From Alphaproteobacteria bacterium (lineage in GTDB: Bacteria > Pseudomonadota > Alphaproteobacteria > Puniceispirillales > Puniceispirillaceae), in NCBI GenBank assembly GCA_011522945.1, contig WTHY01000150.1, positions 1 through 38,448 of the forward strand: a stretch of DNA of 38,448 bases, read 5' to 3'. The notes under the pieces are model-generated. The model did no database searches, was not told the DNA's origin, and saw nothing but the letters and a program-made list of their open reading frames with translations. A program made the translations under genes and the position numbers. How positions within the stretch are numbered: position 1 is the stretch's first letter; each line of letters starts with the position of its first letter. This document shows positions 1-8,410 of this stretch, in pieces.

Positions 1-897
1 ATTACCGTTATTGGTGGTGCGAATGTGGATATTGTTGCCAGATATACAGAGCAACAAACAACATTTTCTGACTCATATTCAGGGCAAATAACTACATCTG
101 CCGGAGGCGTGGCGCGCAATATCGCAGAAAATTTGGGGCATTTTGGCAATCATGTAAAACTAATCTGCGGTATTGGTGATGATGATTTCTCAAAGATAAT
201 CATTGAGAGTCTATCTGCAGCACATGTTGATATAGAGGCGTCTTATATCTGTGCAAATTCTGTATCAGATAGCTATTTAACTTTGCTCGATAATGCAGGT
301 GAATTACTCCATGCGGTAAACCAGATGGCTTTGGTTGATAGGCTAACCCCCACATATTTGGCTCAGTTCGAACAGGTTATTACAGCCTCTGACATAATTG
401 TTGCTGATTGTAATCTTCCAGCTGAGAGTATCGCATGGCTTATAACGCACGAAGGCAGACCAAACCTCTATTTTGACGGTGTATCATCTGAGAAAATTGT
501 CAAACTCACACCATATTTAGGGCAATTTGAGGGCCTTAAATGCAATCAAAGCGAAGCTGCCAAACTAACAGGTTTGGCCAGCAATGATGACCCTGCAAAA
601 ACAGTAGAAATTCTGGTAAAACTTGGCCTCCAGACCGTCATAATATCGCTTGGAGAAGCAGGCCTGATTTATAATCATCAAGCGCATCAGCTATCAGCAC
701 GTCCAGAAGCGCTCAAAGAGACACCCGTTTCAGTATCAGGCGCTGGAGATGCCCTTTTTGCCGGATTACTTCATGGCCAGCTACATGGCATGCCGCAAAA
801 TCAGGCCGTCCAATTAGGATTACAGGCAGCTGCAGTGACCTTAAAATACCCAGAGGCCGTCACCCCGGCTGTATCACAGCTCATCGAGCAGAAATGA
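1..897 (+). CDS. psuK: PfkB-family kinase, probable pseudouridine kinase (5'-truncated by window edge)
   Basis: Ribokinase-like kinase that probably phosphorylates pseudouridine to pseudouridine 5'-phosphate in the cytoplasm. The frame is open from base 1, and the first codons read ITVIGGANVDI, the usual N-terminal strand and substrate motif of PfkB kinases, so the true start lies just upstream. The GTG at 25 is the internal Val of this motif and not a start. GGVARNIAENL at codons 35-45 matches the PfkB glycine motif. GAGD at codons 247-250 is the anion-hole motif, with Asp250 as the expected catalytic base. The substrate is inferred from psuG, which starts 4 bp after the stop and acts on the product. 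Family membership is secure; the exact substrate is less so. Confidence 0.88.
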   Translation: MTVIGGANVDIVARYTEQQTTFSDSYSGQITTSAGGVARNIAENLGHFGNHVKLICGIGDDDFSKIIIESLSAAHVDIEASYICANSVSDSYLTLLDNAGELLHAVNQMALVDRLTPTYLAQFEQVITASDIIVADCNLPAESIAWLITHEGRPNLYFDGVSSEKIVKLTPYLGQFEGLKCNQSEAAKLTGLASNDDPAKTVEILVKLGLQTVIISLGEAGLIYNHQAHQLSARPEALKETPVSVSGAGDALFAGLLHGQLHGMPQNQAVQLGLQAAAVTLKYPEAVTPAVSQLIEQK

Positions 898-901
898 GAC
901 C

Positions 902-1822
902 ATGATGTCTAACAAACTTAAGGTGAAACTCTCAGATGAGGTGAAGCAGGCACTTCACGCAGGCCGGCCTGTTGTGGCTTTGGAATCGACAATCATTTCA
1001 CATGGGCTTCCCTATCCAGAAAACATTGAGACAGCCAAATCACTTGAACATATCATCAGGCAAAAAGGGGCAACCCCAGCAACTATCGCTGTCATTGATG
1101 GCATCCCAAAGGCTGGGTTGACTGAAGAAGAGTTGTTACATCTAGGCAACTCTCAAAATACCATCACAAAACTATCCAGACGTGATTTGCCTCTAGCCTT
1201 AAGCCAAGGCTTGGATGGTTCGACCACTGTCGCAGCCACTATGATTATCGCGGCTGCCGCAGGCATACAGGTGTTTGCCACAGGCGGTATTGGTGGCGTA
1301 CATCATGGTGCTGATAAAAATTTTGATGTCTCAGCAGATCTCCCAGAACTGGGAAAGACAGATGTTGCTGTCATATGTGCTGGGCCGAAAGCGATATTGG
1401 ATATCCCTGCAACCATGGAATATCTGGAAACATTAGGTGTCCCGGTTATCGGGTATCAATGCGATACTATGCCTGCCTTCTGGTCTCGCACATCCGGCGT
1501 TGCTCTTGAATGCCGCCTTGATACTGCGGCAGAGATTGCAAATTTATGTAAGCATAAATGGCAAACTGGGCTAACAGGGGGCGTATTAATTGGTAATCCT
1601 GTTCCTGAAAAAGAGGAAATACCACCGGCACAGATTACTGCAGCAATTCATCAAGCTCTCAAGGATGCTGAAACACAGAAGATAAGCGGCAAACAACTTA
1701 CGCCGTTTTTACTGGATAGCATCAGGCACATAACAGATGGCATCAGCCTGAAAACTAATAAATCCTTAATTGAAAATAATGCCGCTCTGGCAGCAGATAT
1801 TGCGATAGCGCTGTCAGCCTGA
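902..1822 (+). CDS. psuG: Pseudouridine-5'-phosphate glycosidase
   Basis: Splits pseudouridine 5'-phosphate into uracil and ribose 5-phosphate, the second step of pseudouridine breakdown. At 306 residues it has the normal PsuG length. Glu28 (in VALESTIISHG), Asp146 (in FDVSADLPEL) and Lys163 (in CAGPKAILD) fall where the catalytic Glu31, Asp149 and Lys166 of the E. coli enzyme are expected, with the same spacing. The FATGGIGGVHHG loop at 125-136 is also typical. It starts 4 bp after psuK, so the two form an operon. ATG codons at 902 and 905 are both possible and no strong ribosome binding site separates them. Confidence 0.95.
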   Translation: MMSNKLKVKLSDEVKQALHAGRPVVALESTIISHGLPYPENIETAKSLEHIIRQKGATPATIAVIDGIPKAGLTEEELLHLGNSQNTITKLSRRDLPLALSQGLDGSTTVAATMIIAAAAGIQVFATGGIGGVHHGADKNFDVSADLPELGKTDVAVICAGPKAILDIPATMEYLETLGVPVIGYQCDTMPAFWSRTSGVALECRLDTAAEIANLCKHKWQTGLTGGVLIGNPVPEKEEIPPAQITAAIHQALKDAETQKISGKQLTPFLLDSIRHITDGISLKTNKSLIENNAALAADIAIALSA

Positions 1823-2207
1823 ATTCAGAGATGCTCCGCAGCAATGAGTATAGGGAATATGGTAAAGATGCGGGCAGGACCCTACGAAGCGATGATTTGC
1901 AACAATGCAAGCTTTAGCCTTGAACAGCCGTTAACTCTTTAGACCAAAAACTTGTGAAATCCTCTGATTTTTTAGCCAGTCCAGCTCACCTTTGACACGC
2001 GTCTAATTTTAGTATGCTACATCAAATTATAAGCCCGCATGCTATCACCAAAATTTAAAGCCCTAATACGCTAGATACAGGATGGACATAAACCCAACGG
2101 AAATAGCTTCATACCGCCAATAGAGCCTATATCACCGTTAAGCTAATTACTGCAGATGAGAGGTCTATGCGCACTCAAACCCTAGCAGATTTCCTCTACG
2201 CAAAAGA
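1823..2207. other. Intergenic spacer without a recognised gene
   Basis: This 385-bp stretch separates the convergent psuG and SDR genes. I see no RNA gene, no hairpin with a T-run and no conserved coding frame. A 27-codon frame at 1859-1942 follows an AGGGA sequence but resembles nothing I know. Confidence 0.5.
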
Positions 2208-3155
2208 TTAGAATTGCCAGCGAAACCCAGTTGCTTCTTCAGACACAGACCATAATTTTTCCATCACCTGCTTGTCATAAGCATGCGCATTCAGCGTACC
2301 TTTGCCGACTGGTCCGACAAATTCTATGAAGCCAGTTGGCCCATAGAGTGCCCGAGCCTCAAGCCCATCTTCTGTCGCACACATTAAACTTGGGTAGGAG
2401 CCTTTTTCGGCTGATTGCACCAGCGGTGTCTTTGTCATAAGCCAGAAGATTGCCTTTGTAAGGCCGCTGCCATTTGTGGCTATGAGTGAGGTAGCGGACG
2501 AACCTGGATGGCAGACATATGCCTTCACATGCGATTTTGTCCGATCAAGCCTATCTTGCAGCTCATACGCGAACATCATTTGCGCCAATTTACTCTGGCT
2601 GTAGGCAGAATTCGGGCTGTAATTTTTATCCCAATTCATATCCGTGAATTTTATGGTCTTAAGCCCCAAATTATATCCTAGGCTAGCGACAATAACGACC
2701 CTACCCTGAGAGGCTTCAAGACGCTCAAAAAGCCTCCCACATAACAAAAAATGCCCATAATGGTTAGTGCCTAATTGGCTTTCAAAACCATCAATAGTCA
2801 GCTGCCTTTTCGGCACTTGTGCGATTGCTGCATTACAAATCAACGCATCTATCTTTGGTACAGTATCCAAAATTTCGTCTGCTGCTGCCTGCACAGTTGC
2901 TAAATCTGCCAAATTCATTGTGACAAACCGTATTTTGGCATTATCTCCACAGGCTTGTTTAAGGGCATCTATTGTTGCCTTTGATTTTTGTGGATTGCGA
3001 TTAAGCATGACAACCTCAGCACCCTTCGAAAGCAAGATGCGAGCTGCTTGATACCCTGTTCCAGATGTTGCGCCTGTTATCAGATAGGTTTTCCCATCTA
3101 AAGACGAAATCTGCTCAGGCGTCCAACCGAGGTTTTCCTTTTTAGACGGCGCCAT
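2208..3155 (-). CDS. Short-chain dehydrogenase/reductase of the retinol dehydrogenase/WWOX-like type
   Basis: A 315-residue NAD(P)-dependent oxidoreductase of unknown substrate. The cofactor motif TGATSGTG lies at 27-34, NAA at 108-110, and the catalytic residues appear as Ser158, Tyr185 and Lys189 (YSQSK). The segment QLGTNHYGHFLL at 127-138 and CHPG near 215 are typical of the SDR group that includes retinol dehydrogenases and protochlorophyllide reductases. The usual reductase-specific Cys and YKDSK pattern of light-dependent protochlorophyllide reductase is not evident, so I do not call it that. An AGAGAGGG sequence just upstream supports the start. It stands alone between two large spacers, so context gives no hint of the substrate. 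Confidence 0.85.
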   Translation of the reverse strand: MAPSKKENLGWTPEQISSLDGKTYLITGATSGTGYQAARILLSKGAEVVMLNRNPQKSKATIDALKQACGDNAKIRFVTMNLADLATVQAAADEILDTVPKIDALICNAAIAQVPKRQLTIDGFESQLGTNHYGHFLLCGRLFERLEASQGRVVIVASLGYNLGLKTIKFTDMNWDKNYSPNSAYSQSKLAQMMFAYELQDRLDRTKSHVKAYVCHPGSSATSLIATNGSGLTKAIFWLMTKTPLVQSAEKGSYPSLMCATEDGLEARALYGPTGFIEFVGPVGKGTLNAHAYDKQVMEKLWSVSEEATGFRWQF

Positions 3156-3781
3156 TTTTACCCTCTCTCTAAATATACATCGTTCCTATACAGGCGCGAT
3201 GCGCAAAAGCATAAATATATAAACAGATAATAAGTAGTAGGAATTTATCAAAGCTTGATATGAATTAGCCATTTTGACGCCGTAAAGCCATCTAGGCCGG
3301 TATTTTGAAGACCTGCAATTTTCCCTGTACAAAAGCGCTAGAGCCAGAATATTCAGTCTTCTGACAGTTTTGATACTGGTAATATCAACTCACAAGGCCA
3401 GCTCTACTAGATTATGAGCTTATTGGCACTAGCCTATCAAATAGCTGCTGAAGCTGGTGGATTGCTTTGACACCCACAAAATACATATTCACAGGACAAA
3501 ATTTGGTTGGTTGAGAGCATGTTACAACCAGCCGACGACATCACTTTTGAAATAGGCAGACCGTTTCAAACCCCTCAAAATACCTGTTTACACAACCCAG
3601 CACGAAGTCGTGTGCAGTCCTTTGGCGCTAGCGCATCGAACGACATTTACGCTTTATAATTTAGGGCTTTTAAAAGCGTCAAAAATCAGCTTTACGGCTA
3701 ATTTTGCGAGGGAATGCTGGTGCGGGTAGTGCAGATAACACTACCCATACCATTTGTTTTAACAACTATCTGTCTGACGAG
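3156..3781. other. Long intergenic spacer
   Basis: A 626-bp gap with no convincing gene on either strand. It holds a perfect 12-bp palindrome, GCTTTTAAAAGC, at 3666-3677 and the separate 8-bp-stem hairpin listed at 3724-3746. Otherwise nothing is recognised. Confidence 0.5.
3724..3746. other. Perfect 8-bp hairpin downstream of the Cys-rich mini gene
   Basis: GGGTAGTG and CACTACCC pair perfectly around a 7-base loop. It lies 36 bp past the stop of the leftward mini gene and could end or protect that transcript. There is no T-run after it in that direction, so it is not a classical intrinsic terminator. Confidence 0.45.
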
Positions 3782-3922
3782 TTAGCTAGCCGCTTTCTTT
3801 GCGTCCTGCTTAGCTTCCCATTGCGCCTTTCTCTCGGCATATTGTTCTTCAGATAGATTGTGCCAACCGCAACATTTACCAGTTGGGCTACGACCACAAC
3901 CGCAGGCATTTGCTTCGCTCAT
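3782..3922 (-). CDS. Small Cys-rich protein with a CDGSH-like motif
   Basis: A 46-residue cytosolic protein of unknown function. The start at 3922 is chosen over a longer frame because GGAG sits 6 bp upstream and the preceding 15 codons look non-coding. Residues 7-21 read CGCGRSPTGKCCGWH, an arrangement of three Cys and a His that resembles the 2Fe-2S CDGSH motif (CxCxxS...CDGSH) but is one residue shorter and has Cys and Trp in place of Asp and Ser. The rest is a charged helix rich in Glu, Lys and Ala. I recall similar short CGCGRSPTGKC proteins in marine bacteria, without a function. It follows msrA on the same strand after 83 bp and may be cotranscribed. Metal or cluster binding is inference. 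Confidence 0.75.
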   Translation of the reverse strand: MSEANACGCGRSPTGKCCGWHNLSEEQYAERKAQWEAKQDAKKAAS

Positions 3923-4005
3923 GAATAACTCCAAAAAAGAAAATCCGGTCCGTTTTTTCTTACGCAAACATGAGTCAATGGATGCCTAAATTTCAGATTT
4001 ATTTT

Positions 4006-4566
4006 CTAGCCCGCATTGAGTGCTTCAATCCGGCGATCTCTGCCACAGCTAAACCGATAGAATCTGTATTTTATCCCGTTCTTTTTATAAAAATCCTGAT
4101 GTGCCTCGCGAACAGGGTAGAATTGGCTTTCAGCTTCAATTGGCACGATTGACGTCTCTGGCGCCAGCTTCTCAGCTATCATGCGCTCTGCTTCAGTCTT
4201 GTAATATATGGCAGGACTATAAGAATGACCACGATCACAAAATTGACCGCCATTATCTTCATAATCAATCGTGGCATATACATGCGCAACCAGCTCTTCA
4301 AAGGAAATAATCTCAGGGTCATATATGACCTGCGCAGCTTCACGATGGTCGCCCCATTGGCCAGGCTGATAGACAGGGTCTGCTGTCGAACCGCCAGTAA
4401 AGCCGCTGATGACATCACTGACGCCATCAAGCTTCTCAGAGTCCGCCTCTGTGCACCAAAAGCAGCCACCAGAATACACAAAGGTCTCTGCCAGCACTAT
4501 GCGTGGCATCATAATAATAGCCAGAATAGACGCGGCGATTGCAAAGGTTATATGTTTCATCTTCAT
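4006..4566 (-). CDS. msrA: Peptide-methionine (S)-S-oxide reductase, exported form
   Basis: Reduces methionine S-sulfoxide in proteins. A signal peptide (KMK start, hydrophobic 6-25, cleavage after VLA26) indicates a periplasmic enzyme, unlike the usual cytosolic MsrA. The active site GGCFWCTE is at 33-40 with Cys35 as the nucleophile. Further family marks are SGFTGG, the GDHREAAQV motif, and the C-terminal YRFSCGRDRRI, whose Cys may resolve the sulfenic acid. Its 186 residues fit the periplasmic subgroup. No strong ribosome binding site is visible. A downstream Cys-rich mini gene on the same strand may be part of the same transcript. Confidence 0.95.
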   Translation of the reverse strand: MKMKHITFAIAASILAIIMMPRIVLAETFVYSGGCFWCTEADSEKLDGVSDVISGFTGGSTADPVYQPGQWGDHREAAQVIYDPEIISFEELVAHVYATIDYEDNGGQFCDRGHSYSPAIYYKTEAERMIAEKLAPETSIVPIEAESQFYPVREAHQDFYKKNGIKYRFYRFSCGRDRRIEALNAG

Positions 4567-5090
4567 ACCAATTCATTCGAAATTGCAGTCTCTACCAGTC
4601 GGCAGTCTCTATCCTGATTTTATGGTCAAGGAATATGGTTACAATATGGCTAATTATGCTCATTTCTAGATACAAACCAGACAGTATCAAAACAGCCACC
4701 CTCAAAAGCACTGGCAGTAGAGACAAAACTAGCTAGAAACACCTAGATATCTGCATCTGATATATCAATGCTATAGCTCTAATCCTATTTTTCTGTTTAA
4801 GCAGTAGAACTGCCTTTGCAAAAAGAGGTCCAGCCAAGACGTCCTTAGCAAAAAACTCCCCGCACAAGTTTCCCAATATGCTTCTTTTTGAACCAAAATT
4901 TCCAGTGAACATTGCTCACAGACAGACAACGAGACGGGCTTTGCTGGATAAGGCGTGTCTCAGGTAAAGCGCCAGCCTGTGTAAGTTGATTGCCCTTTAA
5001 CAAGACCAGCTTTGACGATAGGCGCTAGTTACCAAGCGCGTTATCGATAAGACACTCGTAATATCAACTATATATAGGCAGCGGGGCTTT
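4567..5090. other. Intergenic spacer without a recognised gene
   Basis: About 520 bp between msrA and the small membrane protein gene. Short frames exist but none has a good ribosome binding site or a recognisable product, and I see no RNA gene. Confidence 0.5.
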
Positions 5091-5234
5091 TTAAGTTTTG
5101 TCGGTCTTAAAACGCTTACGCAAAGCCCTTATACCGAAATATAAACCCAGCGCAACTGCCGCTAATATGAAGGTATCTGTGTGTGATACACGCTCGCCGC
5201 TGAACAATGATGTAATAGTATTGAAAATATTCAT
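5091..5234 (-). CDS. Small single-pass membrane protein (putative)
   Basis: A 47-residue open frame, MNIFNTITSLFSGERVSHTD onward, with one likely membrane helix (about residues 20-36, TFILAAVALGLYFGIRA) followed by a basic tail RKRFKTDK. Composition and charge asymmetry look like a real small inner-membrane protein with a cytoplasmic C-terminus. The ribosome binding site is weak and I cannot name a family, so this stays tentative. It is isolated, 270 bp from denD and divergent to it. Confidence 0.5.
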   Translation of the reverse strand: MNIFNTITSLFSGERVSHTDTFILAAVALGLYFGIRALRKRFKTDKT

Positions 5235-5503
5235 AATACCAGTAGCTTACCAATTGCCCTACTTACCACAAGCAAAAACTGAAATGGTTGAGAAAAGTGG
5301 CAGCATCCGCATCAATATTTGAAACCTGTCCTAGAGCCATATCCAATTGCTGCATCATAATGCGGGTAAAGGATATTGGTTTACCACGCACTCCGCTTAT
5401 CAAGTATTACGATTTCGCAATTACCATTGATGACTATTTTTGCGCAAATAGCCATGCTAGGCTGAATACCTTACAGGACCATTCTTAACAGGGATTTATT
5501 TGT

Positions 5504-6499
5504 ATGACCATTTTGATATTAGGCGCTGCTGGCATGATTGGGCGCAAGCTCACAGACAGGCTGATACAAGAAGGCGGGATCCTGAAAGCTGATGAAAAGC
5601 TAATATTACATGATATTATTGAACCAGAAGCGCCCTTAAACCATCAAAATTATTTGTGCTTGTCTGGCGATTTAGCTGCTGCTGACACCGTGATGCAATT
5701 AGCAGCCTATCAGCCAGACATTATTTTTCATCTGGCATCTATGGTGTCTGGTGAAGCTGAGCAAAATTTTAACAAGGGCTGGTCAGTAAATATGCAAGGT
5801 AGCTGGCATTTATGTGAAGCCTTAAAACACTATCATCAAGCAAGCGATGAGCGTTATCGCGCAAAAATCATTTTTGCTTCATCAATAGCTGTTTTTGGCC
5901 CACCTTTTCCTGACAATAAATTAGAAGCAATTCATGACGACTTTCTGACGGCCCCACAAACCTCTTATGGTGCGCAAAAAGCAATGGTTGAAATGCTTAT
6001 CGCTGATTATGCCAGAAAGGGCTATATTGACGGCTTATCCATTAGGCTACCAACCATTTGCGTCAGACCAGGCAAACCAAATGCTGCAGCATCTAGCTTT
6101 TTTTCAGGCATTATTAGAGACCCTCTAAATGGCTTTGACGCCATTTTGCCCGTGCCAGATACTGTCCGTCATTGGCACGCCTCACCGCGATCTGCAGCAG
6201 GGTTTATGGTTCATGCCGCCAATCTTGATACGAGCTTGCTTGGGGGCAGACGCAGCCTAAATATGCCAGGGCTATCTTGCACGGTGGCAGAACAAATTGA
6301 AGCCCTTCGTGACATTGCTGGTGAAGCTGTAATTGCGAAAATCAAACCATCGCCTGATGACAAAATTATAGAAATTGTTAATAACTGGCCCCGTGCTTTT
6401 CAGCCAGAACGTGCTATTTCACTGGGATTTCGTGCCGAAACAAGTTTTAGAGAGATTATTGAGATCTATCTAGAAGATGATATGCCTCACCTTTCCTAG
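5504..6499 (+). CDS. denD: D-erythronate dehydrogenase (extended SDR)
   Basis: An NAD-dependent extended SDR of 331 residues, matching the DenD family that oxidises D-erythronate to 2-oxo-tetronate in C4 sugar acid use. GAAGMIG at 7-13 is the cofactor motif; Ser126/Ser127 and YGAQK (Tyr155, Lys159) form the catalytic set. The middle and end (RLPTICVRPGKPN, DTVRHWHASPRSA, WPRAFQPERAISLGF) fit this family as I remember it. The start has an AGGGA about 9 bp upstream. The other enzymes of the tetronate route (kinase, isomerase) are not in the window, so the pathway role is inferred from family only. Confidence 0.88.
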   Translation: MTILILGAAGMIGRKLTDRLIQEGGILKADEKLILHDIIEPEAPLNHQNYLCLSGDLAAADTVMQLAAYQPDIIFHLASMVSGEAEQNFNKGWSVNMQGSWHLCEALKHYHQASDERYRAKIIFASSIAVFGPPFPDNKLEAIHDDFLTAPQTSYGAQKAMVEMLIADYARKGYIDGLSIRLPTICVRPGKPNAAASSFFSGIIRDPLNGFDAILPVPDTVRHWHASPRSAAGFMVHAANLDTSLLGGRRSLNMPGLSCTVAEQIEALRDIAGEAVIAKIKPSPDDKIIEIVNNWPRAFQPERAISLGFRAETSFREIIEIYLEDDMPHLS

Positions 6500-6620
6500 A
6501 CTGTGAACAGCCTCATGATGCTGCTCGTCTTTCTCTGATTTCACTCGGAGCCATCATGACCTCTAATGGTAGTCGACCGTCACAGAGGGTCAGCTACTTC
6601 GGTATCTGGCGCTTTTGCAT

Positions 6621-6953
6621 CTAGCGTTTACAGAAATTAGCGTAGGAGGTCGTTAGCATTTCCAGATACTTTACCGTCTCAGCTGCCATTTGATTTTCAT
6701 CTGACATCACAAGGTGCAAATAGATGAACCCATTTATGTCTTTCTTGAGTTCATAACAAACTTCAACCTGAAGCCTTTCCTGCTGCGCAATCATTTCTTG
6801 GTTCATAGTAGATGCCCAAGCAGATTGGAAAAGCAATAAGAAACCAAGAATTGTTACGGTAAGAAACATCAGTAACTTTGTGCGGCTTGTTGTCTTACGT
6901 ATGCGCTTTGGCTGCACAATACCATTCGTCAAATGTGGGAAATGTACTTCCAT
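6621..6953 (-). CDS. Small exported or membrane-anchored protein of unknown function
   Basis: A 110-residue protein I do not recognise. A basic N-terminus (residues 1-26, many Lys and Arg) precedes a hydrophobic stretch at about 27-46 ending in AWAS, so it is either a signal peptide or an anchor with the rest outside the membrane. The mature part carries two Cys (in EVCYEL and the terminal NFCKR) that could form a disulfide. AAGGAGAGG lies 7 bp before the ATG, a strong ribosome binding site. It is divergent from the next gene, whose product also ends its visible domain with an FCK Cys. Confidence 0.75.
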   Translation of the reverse strand: MEVHFPHLTNGIVQPKRIRKTTSRTKLLMFLTVTILGFLLLFQSAWASTMNQEMIAQQERLQVEVCYELKKDINGFIYLHLVMSDENQMAAETVKYLEMLTTSYANFCKR

Positions 6954-6991
6954 CCTAGCCTCTCCTTTATTGTGTATACGCCAATTGACAC

Positions 6992-7390
6992 ATGCCTAGA
7001 TTAATTGGGGCCAAACTACTGAAGCAAATCGCGTACGGTATCTTTTTCCAAACTTTGTTTCCTTGTTGTGTTACGCATTGCCTATGTCCAATCACCGTTT
7101 TTGGAACCTTGATTGAGAAAATTTTTATTGCTGTATGGTTTATTTTGATGTCAACGCACTCCACTACCTTTGCGCTAGACTGTCGGGATCTTGTATCAAA
7201 GGGGAGAACCGACGCAGACGACGCTGTCTTTAACAGGAATAATTTTAGACAATTTGTGGAAGCGGGTGATATGAAGATGGCCGAAACTGCTTTTGATTGG
7301 TACGAAAGTCGCTTAGAATCGGCCGCTAAATGGGCAACCATCTGTAACAGCTTTTGCAAAGAGCAACCTGTCGGACTTGCAATCTCATAG
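6992..7390 (+). CDS. Small exported Cys-containing protein of unknown function (start uncertain)
   Basis: The open frame runs from 6992, but the first 39 codons look non-coding and overlap where the divergent gene needs its promoter. A start at TTG 7109 would give a 93-residue protein with a compact signal peptide (IEKIFIAVWFILMSTHSTTFA) and mature N-terminus LDC. The mature part has Cys in LDC, TIC and FCK and several Met and Ala. It shares a loose pattern with the divergent neighbour: an early Cys with Leu after it, a Met/Ala helix, then FCK. No family recognised. The opposite-strand frame over this region has no exported or conserved look. Confidence 0.6.
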   Translation: MPRLIGAKLLKQIAYGIFFQTLFPCCVTHCLCPITVFGTLIEKIFIAVWFILMSTHSTTFALDCRDLVSKGRTDADDAVFNRNNFRQFVEAGDMKMAETAFDWYESRLESAAKWATICNSFCKEQPVGLAIS

Positions 7391-7796
7391 ATATCGCTTG
7401 TGTTTTGCAGAGCTTCTAGTTTGGCTTGATACGTCTAAAAACCATAGTAAAGCAACAAACAAAAACCACACCAAATGGCCTTTTGAAGATCTTTTTGAAG
7501 CGGTGTTTGCCTCCACTAACAGCGGGAGTCATTTCTGAGATATGGTGCCAAAATTAGCGCCTTGCGCCTCCTTGTCACAAATGCTCAGCTAAAATCACGC
7601 AGTATAAAGGCCGTAAACGTAGGCTGACCATAGGTTACACGCTATCACCATGGCACACCTCAGCCACCGCTGCGACACAAATACTTTGACTAATGAGCTA
7701 AACAGGTTCGTATCCAGCCATAACAATACTAGAGTTATGACGAGTGTCTAAGGGCTGAAAAATCTTTATAGACCGAGGATTTTATGAGGGAAAAAG
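7391..7796. other. Intergenic spacer between hypothetical gene and tRNA-Phe
   Basis: About 400 bp. I see only a 33-codon frame without a ribosome binding site and no RNA other than the tRNA at its edge. Five T residues directly follow the CCA end of the leftward tRNA-Phe and may help end its transcript. Confidence 0.45.
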
Positions 7797-7872
7797 TGGT
7801 GCCCGGAGGCGGACTCGAACCACCGACACGCGGATTTTCAATCCGCTGCTCTACCAACTGAGCTATCCGGGC
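7797..7872 (-). tRNA. tRNA-Phe (GAA)
   Basis: A complete 76-base cloverleaf including an encoded CCA end. The acceptor stem GCCCGGA pairs with TCCGGGC, the D-arm reads AGCTCAGTTGGTAGAGC, and the anticodon loop TTGAAAA gives anticodon GAA. The T-arm holds GGTTCGAGTCC. Its place just downstream of yacG is common in Alphaproteobacteria. Confidence 0.98.
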
Positions 7873-8036
7873 ATTAGGTATTTCTACCATCTGGCTGCTT
7901 CGCATAAGACTTGCAAATTTTGCCTGTGCCGGATGTTATAGCGGCCTCAAATTCTGCTGTCCAGCCTTTTGCCCATTTGAATCAGCATTAATTATCTACA
8001 GCCCTGAAGATACTGGTAGCACAATCTATCTCATGC

Positions 8037-8306
8037 TTATTTTAGACCAGGATCGCGGTCTGCATCTGCAAGCATCGCTTCTAGGTCTGCATCCTCTTGC
8101 GCCTCATGAGCAGGCACACGATAATCTTCATTTAGCCAGGCGCCCAAATCTAGCTGTGCACAACGACGTGAACAAAAGGGTGTGTGTGGCTTTGCTGACT
8201 CTGCGCCACATTGTGGACAAGGCTTGGAAATAGGTGACACAGATGAATCTGTAGGCTTTTGGCCCGTCTTACGGACATCATCTAATGAGGTGATTTTTGC
8301 ACTCAT
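8037..8306 (-). CDS. yacG: Zinc-binding DNA gyrase inhibitor YacG
   Basis: A small zinc-ribbon protein (89 residues) of the YacG family, which in E. coli binds the GyrB C-terminus and inhibits gyrase. The four zinc ligands are Cys30, Cys33, Cys45 and Cys49 (CPQC...CSRRC), followed by the family stretch LGAWLNEDYRVP. The N-terminal 25 residues are longer than usual and the acidic tail is variable, both common. It lies 104 bp downstream of rng on the same strand, in the maf-rng-yacG order, and just upstream of tRNA-Phe. Confidence 0.93.
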   Translation of the reverse strand: MSAKITSLDDVRKTGQKPTDSSVSPISKPCPQCGAESAKPHTPFCSRRCAQLDLGAWLNEDYRVPAHEAQEDADLEAMLADADRDPGLK

Positions 8307-8410
8307 TGGAATTTCCCTTCCATCAACAAAGGACCGTTTCAGCTCAAACAGAGCAAACCACAGACAGACTACCTATCTATATCTAATAATTATAGGCCCA
8401 TGCCAAGGCT

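Noticed and set aside
25..27. GTG as the start of psuK
   Set aside because: The frame is open to base 1 and the preceding codons encode the conserved VIGGAN motif, so the GTG is an internal Val.
1859..1942. 27-codon frame after AGGGA downstream of psuG
   Set aside because: Too short and without any family resemblance or context to support it.
1992..2012. TTGACA with TATGCT as a promoter for a small RNA
   Set aside because: The spacer is only 15 bp, no gene follows on that strand and no RNA-like hairpin or terminator is seen.
2208..3155. Light-dependent protochlorophyllide reductase
   Set aside because: The general SDR pattern fits, but the expected reductase-specific residues are not evident and no other photosynthesis genes are present.
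6967..7359. Minus-strand 130-codon frame opposite the exported hypothetical
   Set aside because: It would sit directly upstream of and run into the well-supported 6621-6953 gene's ribosome binding site, and it has no signal peptide or domain; the plus-strand frame has a better signal peptide.
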